Assembly: GCA_030149205.1 (NCBI GenBank)
Contig: JASBSB010000001.1
Span: forward strand, 838,712 to 902,711
DNA: 64,000 nt
Reading direction: 5' to 3'
Source: Candidatus Heimdallarchaeota archaeon
GTDB taxonomy: Archaea; Asgardarchaeota; Heimdallarchaeia; Heimdallarchaeales; Kariarchaeaceae
The position numbers and the translations under genes were made by a program. Under the pieces are notes generated by a model. It was not told the origin of the DNA. It saw only the letters and a list, made by a program, of their open reading frames with translations, and made no database searches. This document shows positions 18,481 through 27,873 of this stretch, in pieces. The number at the start of each line of letters is the position of its first letter. The first letter of the stretch is position 1.

Positions 18481-19281
18481 CTATTCCTCAATCATGTGCT
18501 TCATCCGCTTTGTGACCATATTAGTCGCATATTTTGGGGCAACTTTGTACATGAAATTCATCATCTTGGAGTCCCTGCCTGTGTAGATCCAGATTTTGTT
18601 CTTTTCCATCCCTTTAATCACAATCCTTGCAACCTCTGAAGGTTGGAGTGCCTGACCCTCCTGATCTTCTGCATCCATAGGCATGTCAAGGCCCGAGTTT
18701 GTTGTGATATTTGTGGCTGTGGCACCAGGGAAGACAACTGAGACTTTGACCTTCGTATCAGCTAACTCAGAACGTAACCCTTCAGTCATGATCTTGACTG
18801 CTGCCTTGCTAGCCCCATAGATGCTCTGCCCTGGAAAGGGAAAGAATCCACCCATACTTGAGACGTTGACAATATGCGCTTCTGGCCTCTCAAGTAGGTG
18901 TGGTAAGAATGATTTGACCATGTAAAGAGTTCCATAGAAGTTCACCCTCATAACTCGATCAATTACATCGTAATCCAAAGCATTGATTGTTACAAATGGC
19001 TGAATGATCCCTGCACAATTGATCAGCCCATCTATCACACCAAACCTACCTATGACCTGTTGTGGTAGAGCTTCAACGCTTTCTCTTTCAGTTATATTTA
19101 TCCTATATACTGAGATGTTGTCTTTGCTTGCTCCGGCAAGTGAAACAGTTTCCTGTAGGGTCTGCTCATTAATATCGACTGCAGCCACTTTGGCACCTTT
19201 CTCTAATAGATGAAGAACCAATGCACGTCCTATCCCACTTCCTCCACCAGTTACAACGATAATCTTATCTTTAACCTTCAT
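18481..19281 (-). CDS. Short-chain dehydrogenase/reductase (SDR)
   Basis: 266 residues from the ATG at 19281; the TATA-like TACTTTAATAG about 25 nt upstream favours this over the GTG seven codons earlier. Classical SDR: cofactor motif TGGGSGIG near the N-terminus, NCAG after beta-4, catalytic Ser in VSSMGG, and Tyr-x3-Lys in YGASKAAV. The acidic residue in AAVDINE at the end of beta-2 points to NAD(H) rather than NADP(H). The C-terminus (MYKVAPKYATNMVTKRMK) is like that of SDRs acting on lipids or sterols, but the substrate is not determined. Confidence 0.85.
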   Translation of the reverse strand: MKVKDKIIVVTGGGSGIGRALVLHLLEKGAKVAAVDINEQTLQETVSLAGASKDNISVYRINITERESVEALPQQVIGRFGVIDGLINCAGIIQPFVTINALDYDVIDRVMRVNFYGTLYMVKSFLPHLLERPEAHIVNVSSMGGFFPFPGQSIYGASKAAVKIMTEGLRSELADTKVKVSVVFPGATATNITTNSGLDMPMDAEDQEGQALQPSEVARIVIKGMEKNKIWIYTGRDSKMMNFMYKVAPKYATNMVTKRMKHMIEE

Positions 19282-19604
19282 CGAGAAAATATCTTCTTCC
19301 ACTATTAAAGTATTATTTGCAGAATATGGACAGTTGAGAGCTTATATCTCTTGAATTCATCGAATTTTCAGATTTTTCAGAACTAAATTAAATACAAAAT
19401 TTAATATTGTCAATAAAGAATCTTTGAAAGTTAGATATGAGTGAATCTGAATGCTCATTATAAGGATTGCTCCCGAAAATATAGTCCAACTACCTCGAAA
19501 TTGAATCTGATATGCCTGCCAATAAATTTACTAAATAATTTGAAGACAGAAACCAAAGGTGGTGATTAAGAAAAGCCTTTAAATTTCATATCAAGTGACA
19601 CAAA
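19282..19604. other. Intergenic region with two divergent promoters
   Basis: 323 bp between the SDR and the kinase. A TATA-like CCTTTAAATTTC at about 19576-19587 serves the kinase. Nothing else seen. Confidence 0.4.
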
Positions 19605-20168
19605 ATGACAGATTGCATCATCATCTTTGGCCCACCAGCAGTGGGGAAGATGACAGTGGGAATGGAGCTGGAGAAGATAACTGGATACAAGCTCTTTCAC
19701 AACCACATGACAGTAGAGTTGCTTCTCAATTTCTTTCAGTTTGGCAGTGCATCATTTCGAAGGCTGGACAAACTATTCAGATTTGAGCTGTTCAGAGAGA
19801 TAGCCAAGAGTGACCTCAGGGGATTGATCTTCACCTTTGTCTGGGCACTGGATCAGAAGGATGACTGGGAATATGTTGCAGAGATACAGAGTGTATTTTC
19901 AGAAGGTAAAACCCACCTCATAGAACTTGTAGCCGACCAACAAACCAGACTTAAGAGGAATACAACCAACCTAAGATTAGATAAAAAGCCATCAAAGAGA
20001 AACACAGAACGTTCAGAAAAAAATTTGAGAGAGATTGACAGAAAATACCGTGTAAATTCTATTGAATCCGATGATTTTTCAGGGTTTGATAATTTCCTAA
20101 CAATTGATAATTCAAATATGAATGCATCTGAAGTGGCAAATCTAATAAAAGAAAAGCTGAATCTCTGA
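19605..20168 (+). CDS. P-loop kinase-like protein
   Basis: 187 residues from ATG, probably leaderless (TATA-like element about 24 nt upstream). Walker A is GPPAVGKMTVG at residues 9-19, followed by the HNHMTVELL stretch seen in small shikimate-kinase-like P-loop proteins. The C-terminal half has a basic lid-like segment (RLDKKPSKRNTERS) and ends in a helix. These proteins are usually annotated as AAA or nucleotide-kinase-like and are poorly characterised. The substrate is unknown. It is followed at 118 nt by the amidohydrolase gene. Confidence 0.75.
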   Translation: MTDCIIIFGPPAVGKMTVGMELEKITGYKLFHNHMTVELLLNFFQFGSASFRRLDKLFRFELFREIAKSDLRGLIFTFVWALDQKDDWEYVAEIQSVFSEGKTHLIELVADQQTRLKRNTTNLRLDKKPSKRNTERSEKNLREIDRKYRVNSIESDDFSGFDNFLTIDNSNMNASEVANLIKEKLNL

Positions 20169-20285
20169 AACTGGACCTAAGTTCTCAAGAACCTCCTAAC
20201 CTATAAACCAAGAATTCAAGTAGTCCTGCTCATAAACCGTTCAGCCTCACAACATGTTTTTATTCAGAGGCAAGTCAGTCACCTC

Positions 20286-21518
20286 ATGAGAAACATCGCA
20301 ATCAAGGACATTTCAATTTTTGACTCTGCTTTGGGGAAGATGGTTGAGGGACAGTCAGTAATGGTGACAGGTGAATCCATCACTAAGGTGGGTGACTCAT
20401 CCGACATCGATTCTGGTTCTGAGGACAGAGTGATTGATGGAACTGGAAAGTTTCTGATACCGGGAATGATTGACCTACATGTCCATCTGAGCTTCACACA
20501 CAGTCTGATGAAGAATTTTGAAAGAGAGATGCTGCGTAGAAAAGATGCCTGGTGGGCATACACCGCACTAAAAAATGCACAAGAATACCTGAAGTATGGT
20601 TTCACAACACTTAGAGGCTGTGGTTCATCTAAGCACCTTGCCTCATTAAAGGAGGCATTTAATGAGGGAATGTTCAGGGGGCCAAGATTAAAGCTTGCGC
20701 TAAGAACAATTGGACAGCTTGGAAATCAGGAACTCTATGGCCCTCAGGAGTGGATTGATGTATCAAAGACCCAAGGTGTCTCTGGTGTTGAAGGGGTGAT
20801 TGCTGCAGTAAGAGAGAGAAAATCTGAGGGGTCAGATCATATTAAGACAACCACTACGGGTGGGGTTCTGCATGGAAAGGAGTCTGATGTCAACAGAACA
20901 CTCTGGAGAGAGGATGAGTTAAAGGCAATGGTGAGTGAGACTGAACGCCTGGGGATGTATGTTGCTGCCCATGCACATACAGACCAAGGCATCAGAGAGG
21001 CAAGTCTTGCTGGGGTGAGATCGATTGAGCATGGAACCATGATGAGTGAGGAGACTATTGATGAGATGGTGAAGCGTAACACCTATTTGGTGCCAACTCA
21101 GTCAGCTGGGACCTTTATCGACAGGGCTGATGAATCAGTGAAGAAGCAGCTTCCGCCAGAGGTGATCAAGAAATGGAAGTTTGTCTCATCAAAGATGGTT
21201 GAATCTCATAAGATCGCCTTTGAAAAGGGAGTGATAATAGGTCTTGGGACAGATGCACCTGTTGCTGGTGAACACTGCCACTCACCCCTCGAGTTACAGT
21301 TGATGATCAGAAATGTGGGGATGACCCCCGCACAGGCACTTCAAGCTGCAACCATCAATGCTGCCAAGGTGATGAGAATGGAAGAACAGATAGGAAACAT
21401 TCGAGAGGGATACTCAGCTGATTTTTCAATTGTGAACAAGAATCCCCTTGAAGACATCAGTGTGCTATCTCAGGAAGACACCTTTGAAAAGGTGTTTATC
21501 AAGGGAAATTCTGCTTAA
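20286..21518 (+). CDS. Metal-dependent amidohydrolase
   Basis: 410 residues from ATG. The metal site is complete: HVH (H65, H67), the lysine expected to be carbamylated (K187 in HIKTTTTGG), H229 and H249, and the catalytic D323 in GLGTDAP. The pattern AAHAHT..GI, SIEHGT and EHCHSPLELQL matches the imidazolonepropionase-like / Xaa-Pro-dipeptidase (prolidase-type) amidohydrolase subgroup, which hydrolyses cyclic amides, carbamates or dipeptides. Cytosolic. The exact substrate cannot be read from the sequence. Confidence 0.85.
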   Translation: MRNIAIKDISIFDSALGKMVEGQSVMVTGESITKVGDSSDIDSGSEDRVIDGTGKFLIPGMIDLHVHLSFTHSLMKNFEREMLRRKDAWWAYTALKNAQEYLKYGFTTLRGCGSSKHLASLKEAFNEGMFRGPRLKLALRTIGQLGNQELYGPQEWIDVSKTQGVSGVEGVIAAVRERKSEGSDHIKTTTTGGVLHGKESDVNRTLWREDELKAMVSETERLGMYVAAHAHTDQGIREASLAGVRSIEHGTMMSEETIDEMVKRNTYLVPTQSAGTFIDRADESVKKQLPPEVIKKWKFVSSKMVESHKIAFEKGVIIGLGTDAPVAGEHCHSPLELQLMIRNVGMTPAQALQAATINAAKVMRMEEQIGNIREGYSADFSIVNKNPLEDISVLSQEDTFEKVFIKGNSA

Positions 21519-21520
21519 TC

Positions 21521-22219
21521 CTATTTAGGATGAGCTTGAATATTTTTCACAAATTTGATTGATAGAAAGCCATCTTCTGTTTCTCCTTCAAGGATGGTCA
21601 CAGATTCACTTGTCGAGGTCAGTTTAAGTTTGGGGAAGATGCCCCCCTGCGTAACAATTTCATCAATGGGTGCATTTACCATCTGGGCCACTTTTTTCAT
21701 CATAAATACATGTTCTGGTCTTACAATTTTACCAGAGGCAGTTCTGGGTCGATATGTCTCCTCAAATTTTTTCATCAATGCCCTGTTTCCCTTTACATCC
21801 CAGTTAATTTGTTTAAGTAACTGGTAAACATAGTTCTTGTGAATATGGACATCAAATTTGGTAGAGATGAGGTCAGTGATTGTTTTCAGATCCCAAAATT
21901 TCTCTTTATACCCAAATTCTTCTGGAGCCCTATTGAGACATTCTATGAGATATTTCTTGTTAATTTTTTGTGGGCGTCCCGTTCTTTCTTTTTTTTGTAA
22001 TGCCCCGGATCCATGTGTTTTGTATTTTTTCAACCAGTAGTATATCTGATGTTTCGGGAGAAGTAAAATCTCAGCGATTTTAGCCACTGGATAATTTTTT
22101 AAGAATAGAATTATAATTAAGTACCTAATTCTTACATCTGCATCATTTTCTGATTTATACCTATCTTCAAGTTTAGGGAGGTTAAAATTCTCTTTTTCCA
22201 ATAGTTGAATATTTGTCAC
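21521..22219 (-). CDS. Transposase-derived HTH protein without DDE domain
   Basis: 232 residues from GTG. Residues about 20-75 are a helix-turn-helix (YPVAKIAEILLLPKHQIYYWLKKY) with the following G.GAL..KERTGRPQKI linker, and residues 75-140 are a second winged helix (FDVHIHKNYVYQLLKQINW). Together they are the DNA-binding half of IS630/Tc1-type transposases. The DDE catalytic domain that should follow is absent. Instead there is a unique C-terminus of about 75 residues with beta-strand patterns (VTILEGETEDGFLSIKFV). No inverted repeats flank it. Probably a domesticated DNA-binding regulator rather than a mobile element. Confidence 0.65.
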   Translation of the reverse strand: MTNIQLLEKENFNLPKLEDRYKSENDADVRIRYLIIILFLKNYPVAKIAEILLLPKHQIYYWLKKYKTHGSGALQKKERTGRPQKINKKYLIECLNRAPEEFGYKEKFWDLKTITDLISTKFDVHIHKNYVYQLLKQINWDVKGNRALMKKFEETYRPRTASGKIVRPEHVFMMKKVAQMVNAPIDEIVTQGGIFPKLKLTSTSESVTILEGETEDGFLSIKFVKNIQAHPK

Positions 22220-22304
22220 CTCATTTCTCTATAAGAAATATATTCTTAAAACTATATGATTTTCCAATAGATAACTATTCAGTTCATAGTGTTGTATTGA
22301 GCAT

Positions 22305-23438
22305 ATGGATGAAGACTATATTAGTTATGTTCTCTCATTGTTGTTATATCTCACCTTAGGTGCTCTTGCAACAGTGCTAGCTTTTTCCGCATCATTTCAA
22401 TGGATTATTCCACCCAGTTCGCTGACTTGGGTAAGGATTCATTTTGTAACACTGGGTATCTTGACTCAAACCCTGTTTGTTTTTATTCCCAGAAGATTAG
22501 GATCGAAGACCACCCGCTGGGATATTTGGGTGCTATTTAATACTGGATTTATCGCCTTCTTCTATGGAAGATCAATACTAGATGAGGTAATAATGAATGT
22601 TGGGGGTCTTTTTATTTTTGTTGCGACCCTCTTATTTTTAATTCAGGTGTTAAGACTGAGAACCTCAGAATATCCAACAGATTGGTTTTATATATTTGGA
22701 ACCTTCTTCCTTTTTGTTGGAATTACTGTGGGGACTGGTATCTGGTCGTCTTGGGGGAAATTTTTGTACGCAGGAAACTTAGTGGAGGTGCATATTCACG
22801 CCAATAATTGGGGTTTTATGGCGATGGTTTTTACTGGGTTAGTGTTTGACAGCTATACAAAGGTTACTTCAAAGAGGATTCAATTCGAAAGCAGTCCCAT
22901 TTATATCTTGATATTTGAGATACTGGGAGCTTCTGGTTTGATACTTGGTCCTTGGCTTTCTAATATCCCCATTACGGTTGCAGGAATGTTGTTTTTCATT
23001 GTGGCAACTATAATATTTTTGTTGGATATTTTCCTGCCATTTAGAGGAGAAGCCAAGCCCATTGGATTTTTACATATAATATTTGGCTATATCTGGATTT
23101 TTGCACCTTTAATAATTGCACCTTTTGTTATCTTTAAGGTCAATGGGTTTCAATTGGTTGAGCCTAATGCACCTCAAGCCCTCATCTATGGTTGGGTTCT
23201 TCAGGTAGGCATAGCCTTGCTGGTATATCTGATCTTTCCCAAGAAGGGAATATATGGTGGAACAAGGTATTCCCTCGTTTTGTTAAATCTTGGGGCAATT
23301 CTCCTTTGGATCGGTATATTTTCACCAGCATCAGTGGAGATTTTTCGAGGGTTTGCCTATGTGAGCTGGTTCTTGGCTCTACTGTTTATACTCAACCAGG
23401 TATTTAGCATATATTCCGAAGAGACTCTGAAAACATGA
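22305..23438 (+). CDS. Heme-copper-oxidase-like (or NnrS-like) membrane protein
   Basis: 377 residues from ATG; about 11-12 helices cover the whole protein. Helix 2 carries W.RIHF.TLGI and a later helix carries HIHANNWGFMAM. Paired histidines before N-x-WG in a membrane helix are typical of subunit-I-like proteins of the cbb3/nitric-oxide-reductase branch and of related families such as NnrS. The usual copper-site histidine set and the K/E channel motifs are not all visible, so it may bind heme but need not reduce oxygen. No oxidase subunit II or cytochrome gene is next to it. Confidence 0.5.
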   Translation: MDEDYISYVLSLLLYLTLGALATVLAFSASFQWIIPPSSLTWVRIHFVTLGILTQTLFVFIPRRLGSKTTRWDIWVLFNTGFIAFFYGRSILDEVIMNVGGLFIFVATLLFLIQVLRLRTSEYPTDWFYIFGTFFLFVGITVGTGIWSSWGKFLYAGNLVEVHIHANNWGFMAMVFTGLVFDSYTKVTSKRIQFESSPIYILIFEILGASGLILGPWLSNIPITVAGMLFFIVATIIFLLDIFLPFRGEAKPIGFLHIIFGYIWIFAPLIIAPFVIFKVNGFQLVEPNAPQALIYGWVLQVGIALLVYLIFPKKGIYGGTRYSLVLLNLGAILLWIGIFSPASVEIFRGFAYVSWFLALLFILNQVFSIYSEETLKT

Positions 23439-23596
23439 ATTTGATGGATATCAATTAATTATTCTTTGTGGTCTGTAAACTACATAGCCTGCAAATAACT
23501 GAACCTGTACCCGAAATTGTCACATGATTAATTACGTTAAAAAAATAACATTGCTTGAAATTTACATGAGGTAGATTATTTTTTATTAAAATACAA

Positions 23597-25201
23597 CTAT
23601 TTCCTCAATTTTATAATTGACCTTCTGTTTATCACTGCTATAGCCACAAAGGTAAACAGAAGCAACCAAGGAGTCACAATTGCTGGGAGTGAAAGCGAGG
23701 TTGTTTTCAAAGAGCTTTTACTTGAGTTCGAGGTCATAGTTGATGAGGTTGGAGTTGGTGAAATTGAGGGAGTTGTTGTGTTATTAGGAGGTGGGGTTGG
23801 CGTAGTCGGGGGAGTTGTCGTGCCAGTTGAGGTGGAGTTATAAACTGTGACCATAGTTGTCGAACTGACACTAAACCCAGAGTAATCCTTTGCAACAATT
23901 GTGTAGTTGTAGACACCAATTGGGAGACCATCGATATTAAGAGAAATGGTGACATTTGATACCAAAACATCAGATTTGATTAAAGTGTTATTTTTGTAAA
24001 TAAGGTACTTCGAGGGGTTATCATCCATCACCTTCCAGATAAGTGTATTTCCAGTGCTTCCCAGCAGATATTTAGAGCTTAAAGGTGCTTGAATAAAAGA
24101 AGGAGCTATGCTATTAAAAGTGAACGTTATGTTCTTCAATGCAATAAACTCATAGTTGTGATCTAGGTTATTGGAGATCATGTTGTATCTCACAGTCATA
24201 TTGGATTCTGTTTCAAGCTTCAATCCAATCATGTTATAACGGATTGTGTTGTTTGAGATTACACTCATATTTGAAGAAATGGAGTATATTCCTGCTTTGC
24301 TGTTGCTAAAAATATTGTTCTTTACAAGTGTGTCATTCCCACTATAAAAATGGTCAATCCCATATTTTGTGTTGTTATAGATCTTGTTGGATGAAATGGT
24401 GGAATTCGCGTTAAAGAGGTATTCGATTCCACTTGCTGAGTTGTTGTAGATTGTGTTTGAGGTGATGTTAAGAAGCTTGGAAAAACTCGCGGATATCCCA
24501 GAGCCCTGGTTTTGCCTCAGTGTGTTATTCGCTATTGTGACATTCTTCTCTAATGTCAGAACTATTCCATCCTGAAAATTATTGTAGATCAGGTTGTTGG
24601 TCAAGCTCGAATTGTCTGCTGCAAATGAGATACCATTGGAATTTCCATAGATTGTGTTAGAGTCCAGTTGTACACCAGTACCAAAATTGACTGAAAAACC
24701 ATCATTAGAGTTGTTGTAGACCTGATTTGAGACAAAACTTGAGTTGTCATTGAGATATACATAAAACCCAACATCAGTATTGTTGTGAGAGACACAACCT
24801 GTTAGTGTAGCATTGGCACCATAGGCTATAAAAAATCCATCTAAAAATCCAGAGACGGTGATGTTAATCAGCTTGTAATGATAGGTCACCTGCTCTATAT
24901 CCACCCCGTACCCACTTCCAGAGGTATCTGTTATAAGGAGGTTTGAGATGATGAACGGATTAGAGGAGGTTCCTGTACCCTTCCATCCATTTGTTGATGC
25001 CTGAGACTTGAAGTCTGCATTGCTCATGATACTAATCAGTGTATGGGGTGTGAGAGATGAACTTTTCACACCCTTGACAGGGCGATTCACCCTGCCTTCC
25101 CGCAAGTTAAGATGTCTTACAGTTTGTGGTGCCCCTTGCACAAAGAGAGGAGACCCAAAAACCAGCAATATAACCAAAATTATGCTTTTTGTGTATTGCA
25201 T
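23597..25201 (-). CDS. Secreted right-handed parallel beta-helix protein (NosD-like repeats) with C-terminal anchor
   Basis: 534 residues from the ATG at 25201; a TATA-like CTTTTAAACC 25 nt upstream fixes this start rather than the one 23 codons earlier. Signal peptide (SIILVILLVFGSPLFVQG), then from about residue 75 to 360 some ten or more PbH1 repeats of the N.IYNNS..GI type, as in NosD/CASH domains that bind or process polysaccharides. A single Ig-like stretch, a Pro/Thr-rich linker and a final helix (WLLLFTFVAIAVI) with a basic tail complete it. A cell-surface protein, probably glycan-binding or carbohydrate-active. Confidence 0.85.
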   Translation of the reverse strand: MQYTKSIILVILLVFGSPLFVQGAPQTVRHLNLREGRVNRPVKGVKSSSLTPHTLISIMSNADFKSQASTNGWKGTGTSSNPFIISNLLITDTSGSGYGVDIEQVTYHYKLINITVSGFLDGFFIAYGANATLTGCVSHNNTDVGFYVYLNDNSSFVSNQVYNNSNDGFSVNFGTGVQLDSNTIYGNSNGISFAADNSSLTNNLIYNNFQDGIVLTLEKNVTIANNTLRQNQGSGISASFSKLLNITSNTIYNNSASGIEYLFNANSTISSNKIYNNTKYGIDHFYSGNDTLVKNNIFSNSKAGIYSISSNMSVISNNTIRYNMIGLKLETESNMTVRYNMISNNLDHNYEFIALKNITFTFNSIAPSFIQAPLSSKYLLGSTGNTLIWKVMDDNPSKYLIYKNNTLIKSDVLVSNVTISLNIDGLPIGVYNYTIVAKDYSGFSVSSTTMVTVYNSTSTGTTTPPTTPTPPPNNTTTPSISPTPTSSTMTSNSSKSSLKTTSLSLPAIVTPWLLLFTFVAIAVINRRSIIKLRK

Positions 25202-25482
25202 ATCCAGATGACATGAAGACTGGTTTAAAAGTTTTATTGAACATTGTTGAATATGAACATAGTTTATCAAGTTTAGTTTAGTATTAAGAGCTATGAGTTC
25301 TCATGGTTTGTAAAAAAATCTTTATTGTGATTTGCTTTTTATTTGTAAATACAAAATCAATATATCACAATTTATTTTGCTTTAAACTCATCCTTAAACA
25401 AATTCTGGACTTTCAACAGACTTTTCCATGTGATTAAGTTATTCGATATGGTTTAAGAGAGTTAAATATGAACCATGAATAT

Positions 25483-26214
25483 TCAGTTTCTATACCTATT
25501 GTAGAGCCATAGTACCAGAAGTAAACCTATCTCGTAGATGATAATCAGGTAGATTGATTCTGTCCATGCTGTTCCTGTGTCATATACAGACCTAAAGAGC
25601 ATCTTCACAGAACCATGCGAAGGCATAAAGTCAATCCAGTTGTCATTATATCGACGTGAGAGTACTGGGTTCTCAATGAAGGCCGTGTCAACCACACCTA
25701 AGGTGAGAATTAGGTAAAGACCCAAGGACTTAGAGTCACTAACCGATGCCAGGATGATCCCGATGGTTGAGAAAATGACTGCAATTGACACCAATGAAAC
25801 AAAAAATCCTATGTCTGATCTGACACTGATTATTGCCACATCATAAAGGTAGATAACAGTCACAATGAAAACATCAATTAGTATTACAAGGGTCAATAAC
25901 CCTATAATAAGTGAGAGTGAGGAGTAACCCTGTAACTTTAACCGGGCACTTGTATTTCGGAGGTTGTGTGCGAGGAAAAAGCTGGAGATTGATGCCACAA
26001 TAACCACAGCTGTCAATGAGTAAAGCATGAGATTCAGGGTAACCCCTGAAGATGTGAATGTTGAGCCATCAAATTTCATCAGGATATCAGACTTTGGAGC
26101 TGCTGCTTGTGCTGATACCTGAAGCAGCAATGGCAAAATGACAAGTGATATAATAACACCCCTTTCTCTGAGAAAGGCAATTGTGTAATATTTTAATAAT
26201 GATACCGATTTCAT
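25483..26214 (-). CDS. ABC transporter permease subunit
   Basis: 243 residues from ATG, 3 nt after the stop of the upstream permease gene. Six hydrophobic helices in the ABC-2 type layout: first helix, a large loop with a hydrophilic part, then five helices closely spaced. Paralogous in plan to the permease at 26218-26964. With that protein and the ATPase at 26975-27637 it forms a heteromeric ABC-2 type exporter. The substrate is unknown; such exporters move lipids, drugs, peptides or polysaccharides. Confidence 0.75.
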   Translation of the reverse strand: MKSVSLLKYYTIAFLRERGVIISLVILPLLLQVSAQAAAPKSDILMKFDGSTFTSSGVTLNLMLYSLTAVVIVASISSFFLAHNLRNTSARLKLQGYSSLSLIIGLLTLVILIDVFIVTVIYLYDVAIISVRSDIGFFVSLVSIAVIFSTIGIILASVSDSKSLGLYLILTLGVVDTAFIENPVLSRRYNDNWIDFMPSHGSVKMLFRSVYDTGTAWTESIYLIIIYEIGLLLVLWLYNRYRN

Positions 26215-26217
26215 CTC

Positions 26218-26964
26218 TTAATTCACCTTCTTTATTTTGGTCACAGCTAGACCAGCCACGAGAAAGAACAGGGCGTATAGAATGCTGTACAATAGAACCT
26301 GCGACATCAGCTCATTTTTTCCGATAAAACTTGATTCCAAAACGAGTTGTGTGGGCCAGAAGCCAGGAAGGAATCTAGTCCAATCCTGAAGATAGATCTG
26401 CTCACCCATTGGGTTAGAAAAGAGCATTAAGTCAATAAATGAGAAGACCAGAACTATGAGACTCCCCTCTGTAAACTGATTCGTTACTGAAGCAATAAAA
26501 TTTCCAAAGGCAGAGTAAATCAATGCAACAAAAACCACCGAAAGCACAAAACCGTAGTCTGATTTGGGTTGTCTTAGAAACAGGGTGAAAAGCACGGTTA
26601 AGATAACTGAGGTTGTTAATGCCAGCAGAAGTGACAAAAATGACGACAGGTTTACAATTGTTGTGCTGTAACCACTGAGCTCCAACCTCTCTCCAATTCT
26701 ATTGTTCTCCACAGACACAATAAACCCAAATAATCCAGCCGTCAACCCCATTGCAGTTAGCGCACCGGTGTATAGATGAACATTAACCATCGTCTGAGAA
26801 ATAATCACATCTGTTGTGAGCTTAAATCTCATTGGGATCTCTGCAGTGACCCACCATGTGCTCCAAATCAGAAAGAGGGGGAGCACCAAGGTACTAAAAA
26901 TAATTGCCTTCTGTCTGAAAAGATTCTTCAGGAATGATAGAGTTAGTCTTATGAACTTCACCAA
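26218..26964 (-). CDS. ABC transporter permease subunit
   Basis: 248 residues from the TTG at 26964 (a GTG at 26961 is equally possible), with a G-rich SD (26971-26975) close by. The longer frame from 27009 would overlap the ATPase by 35 nt and lacks an SD. Six helices in ABC-2 layout, with an amphipathic start (LVKFIRLTLSFLKNLFRQK) like the elbow helix of ABC-2 exporters. Second gene of the ATPase-permease-permease operon. Confidence 0.75.
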   Translation of the reverse strand: MVKFIRLTLSFLKNLFRQKAIIFSTLVLPLFLIWSTWWVTAEIPMRFKLTTDVIISQTMVNVHLYTGALTAMGLTAGLFGFIVSVENNRIGERLELSGYSTTIVNLSSFLSLLLALTTSVILTVLFTLFLRQPKSDYGFVLSVVFVALIYSAFGNFIASVTNQFTEGSLIVLVFSFIDLMLFSNPMGEQIYLQDWTRFLPGFWPTQLVLESSFIGKNELMSQVLLYSILYALFFLVAGLAVTKIKKVN

Positions 26965-26974
26965 GACGAACCCC

Positions 26975-27637
26975 CTACTGGCAGCAGACAGGACAATCTT
27001 TTCGGTCACATCCCTGAAGCCTTTTGTTGATCAGATGATAAGACTTGGTAAACTTACTTGTGTCCTCAATCATGTGACTAACAATAACAATAGATTTACC
27101 CTTTTCTCTCAGATTGAACTGTATCTCCCAAAAGGTCTGAAATGACACATAATCAAGCCCCTGATAAGGTTCATCCAACACAAAAACGTCTGGCTCTCCA
27201 AGTAGAGAAACTCCAAAGTTAAGTTTCTGCATTGTACCCCCACTCAGATTCCTAACCAGCTCACCTGCGTACTGTGAGAAATTTAGCTGATTCATTATTT
27301 CATTTGCCTGTTTCCGGATCTCAGACTTCTTGAGATTTAAGCCTGACCCAAATATCTCAAAGTTTTCCATTACTGTTAGATTATCAAAAAGAAGTATATC
27401 CTGAGGTGAATACCCGATTCTGCCATGTGGAGATACCTGCCCAGATTTGGGTTTTAACAGGCCCACAATTATCTTCAGGAGCGTTGACTTTCCAGTCCCA
27501 TTCTCTCCTGAAATGCCAATTATCTCACCAGGGTTTACTGTGAGATTCACACCATTCAATATCTTCTTTTTTGAATTGTACGAAAACATGACATCTCTGA
27601 TATCTAACAAGCTAGATGTAGCTGCGTCGTGTGACAT
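26975..27637 (-). CDS. ABC transporter ATP-binding protein
   Basis: 220 residues from the ATG at 27637, chosen because a TATA element lies 26 nt upstream; the frame is open 11 codons further. Walker A GENGTGKST, Q-loop YSPQD, signature LSGGTMQK, Walker B VFVLDEP, D-loop GLD and switch His in IVSHMIED are all present. The last residues (GCDRKDCPVCC) contain four cysteines in a metal-site-like cluster, unusual for this family. The protein drives the two permeases downstream. Confidence 0.9.
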   Translation of the reverse strand: MSHDAATSSLLDIRDVMFSYNSKKKILNGVNLTVNPGEIIGISGENGTGKSTLLKIIVGLLKPKSGQVSPHGRIGYSPQDILLFDNLTVMENFEIFGSGLNLKKSEIRKQANEIMNQLNFSQYAGELVRNLSGGTMQKLNFGVSLLGEPDVFVLDEPYQGLDYVSFQTFWEIQFNLREKGKSIVIVSHMIEDTSKFTKSYHLINKRLQGCDRKDCPVCCQ

Positions 27638-27658
27638 AAATTGATATATCAATTTCTG

Positions 27659-27667
27659 ATATATAAG
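27659..27667 (-). promoter_or_regulatory. TATA box of the ABC exporter operon
   Basis: On the minus strand CTTATATAT, centred 26 nt before the ATG of the ATPase gene. This spacing predicts transcription starting at or next to the start codon (leaderless mRNA). Confidence 0.6.
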
Positions 27668-27873
27668 CATTTGTCATATCTAATAAATTTTTCAATTATT
27701 TGTTCTAAATCTAATTCTTTCTGTTTAATCTTTGTAGAATGTTTTAAGCGAATTTTCTAATAATTTTTTTCTAAGTTGTATAAGTCACAACAAACCTTTT
27801 AGTCAAGAAAATACTTGCATGACAAATCTTTTCATCAAAAAAGGTTAAAAATTCTATCTCTATTTGTGTTTCA

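Noticed and set aside
21521..22219. Intact insertion sequence
   Set aside because: No DDE domain, no terminal inverted repeats and no target-site duplication visible.
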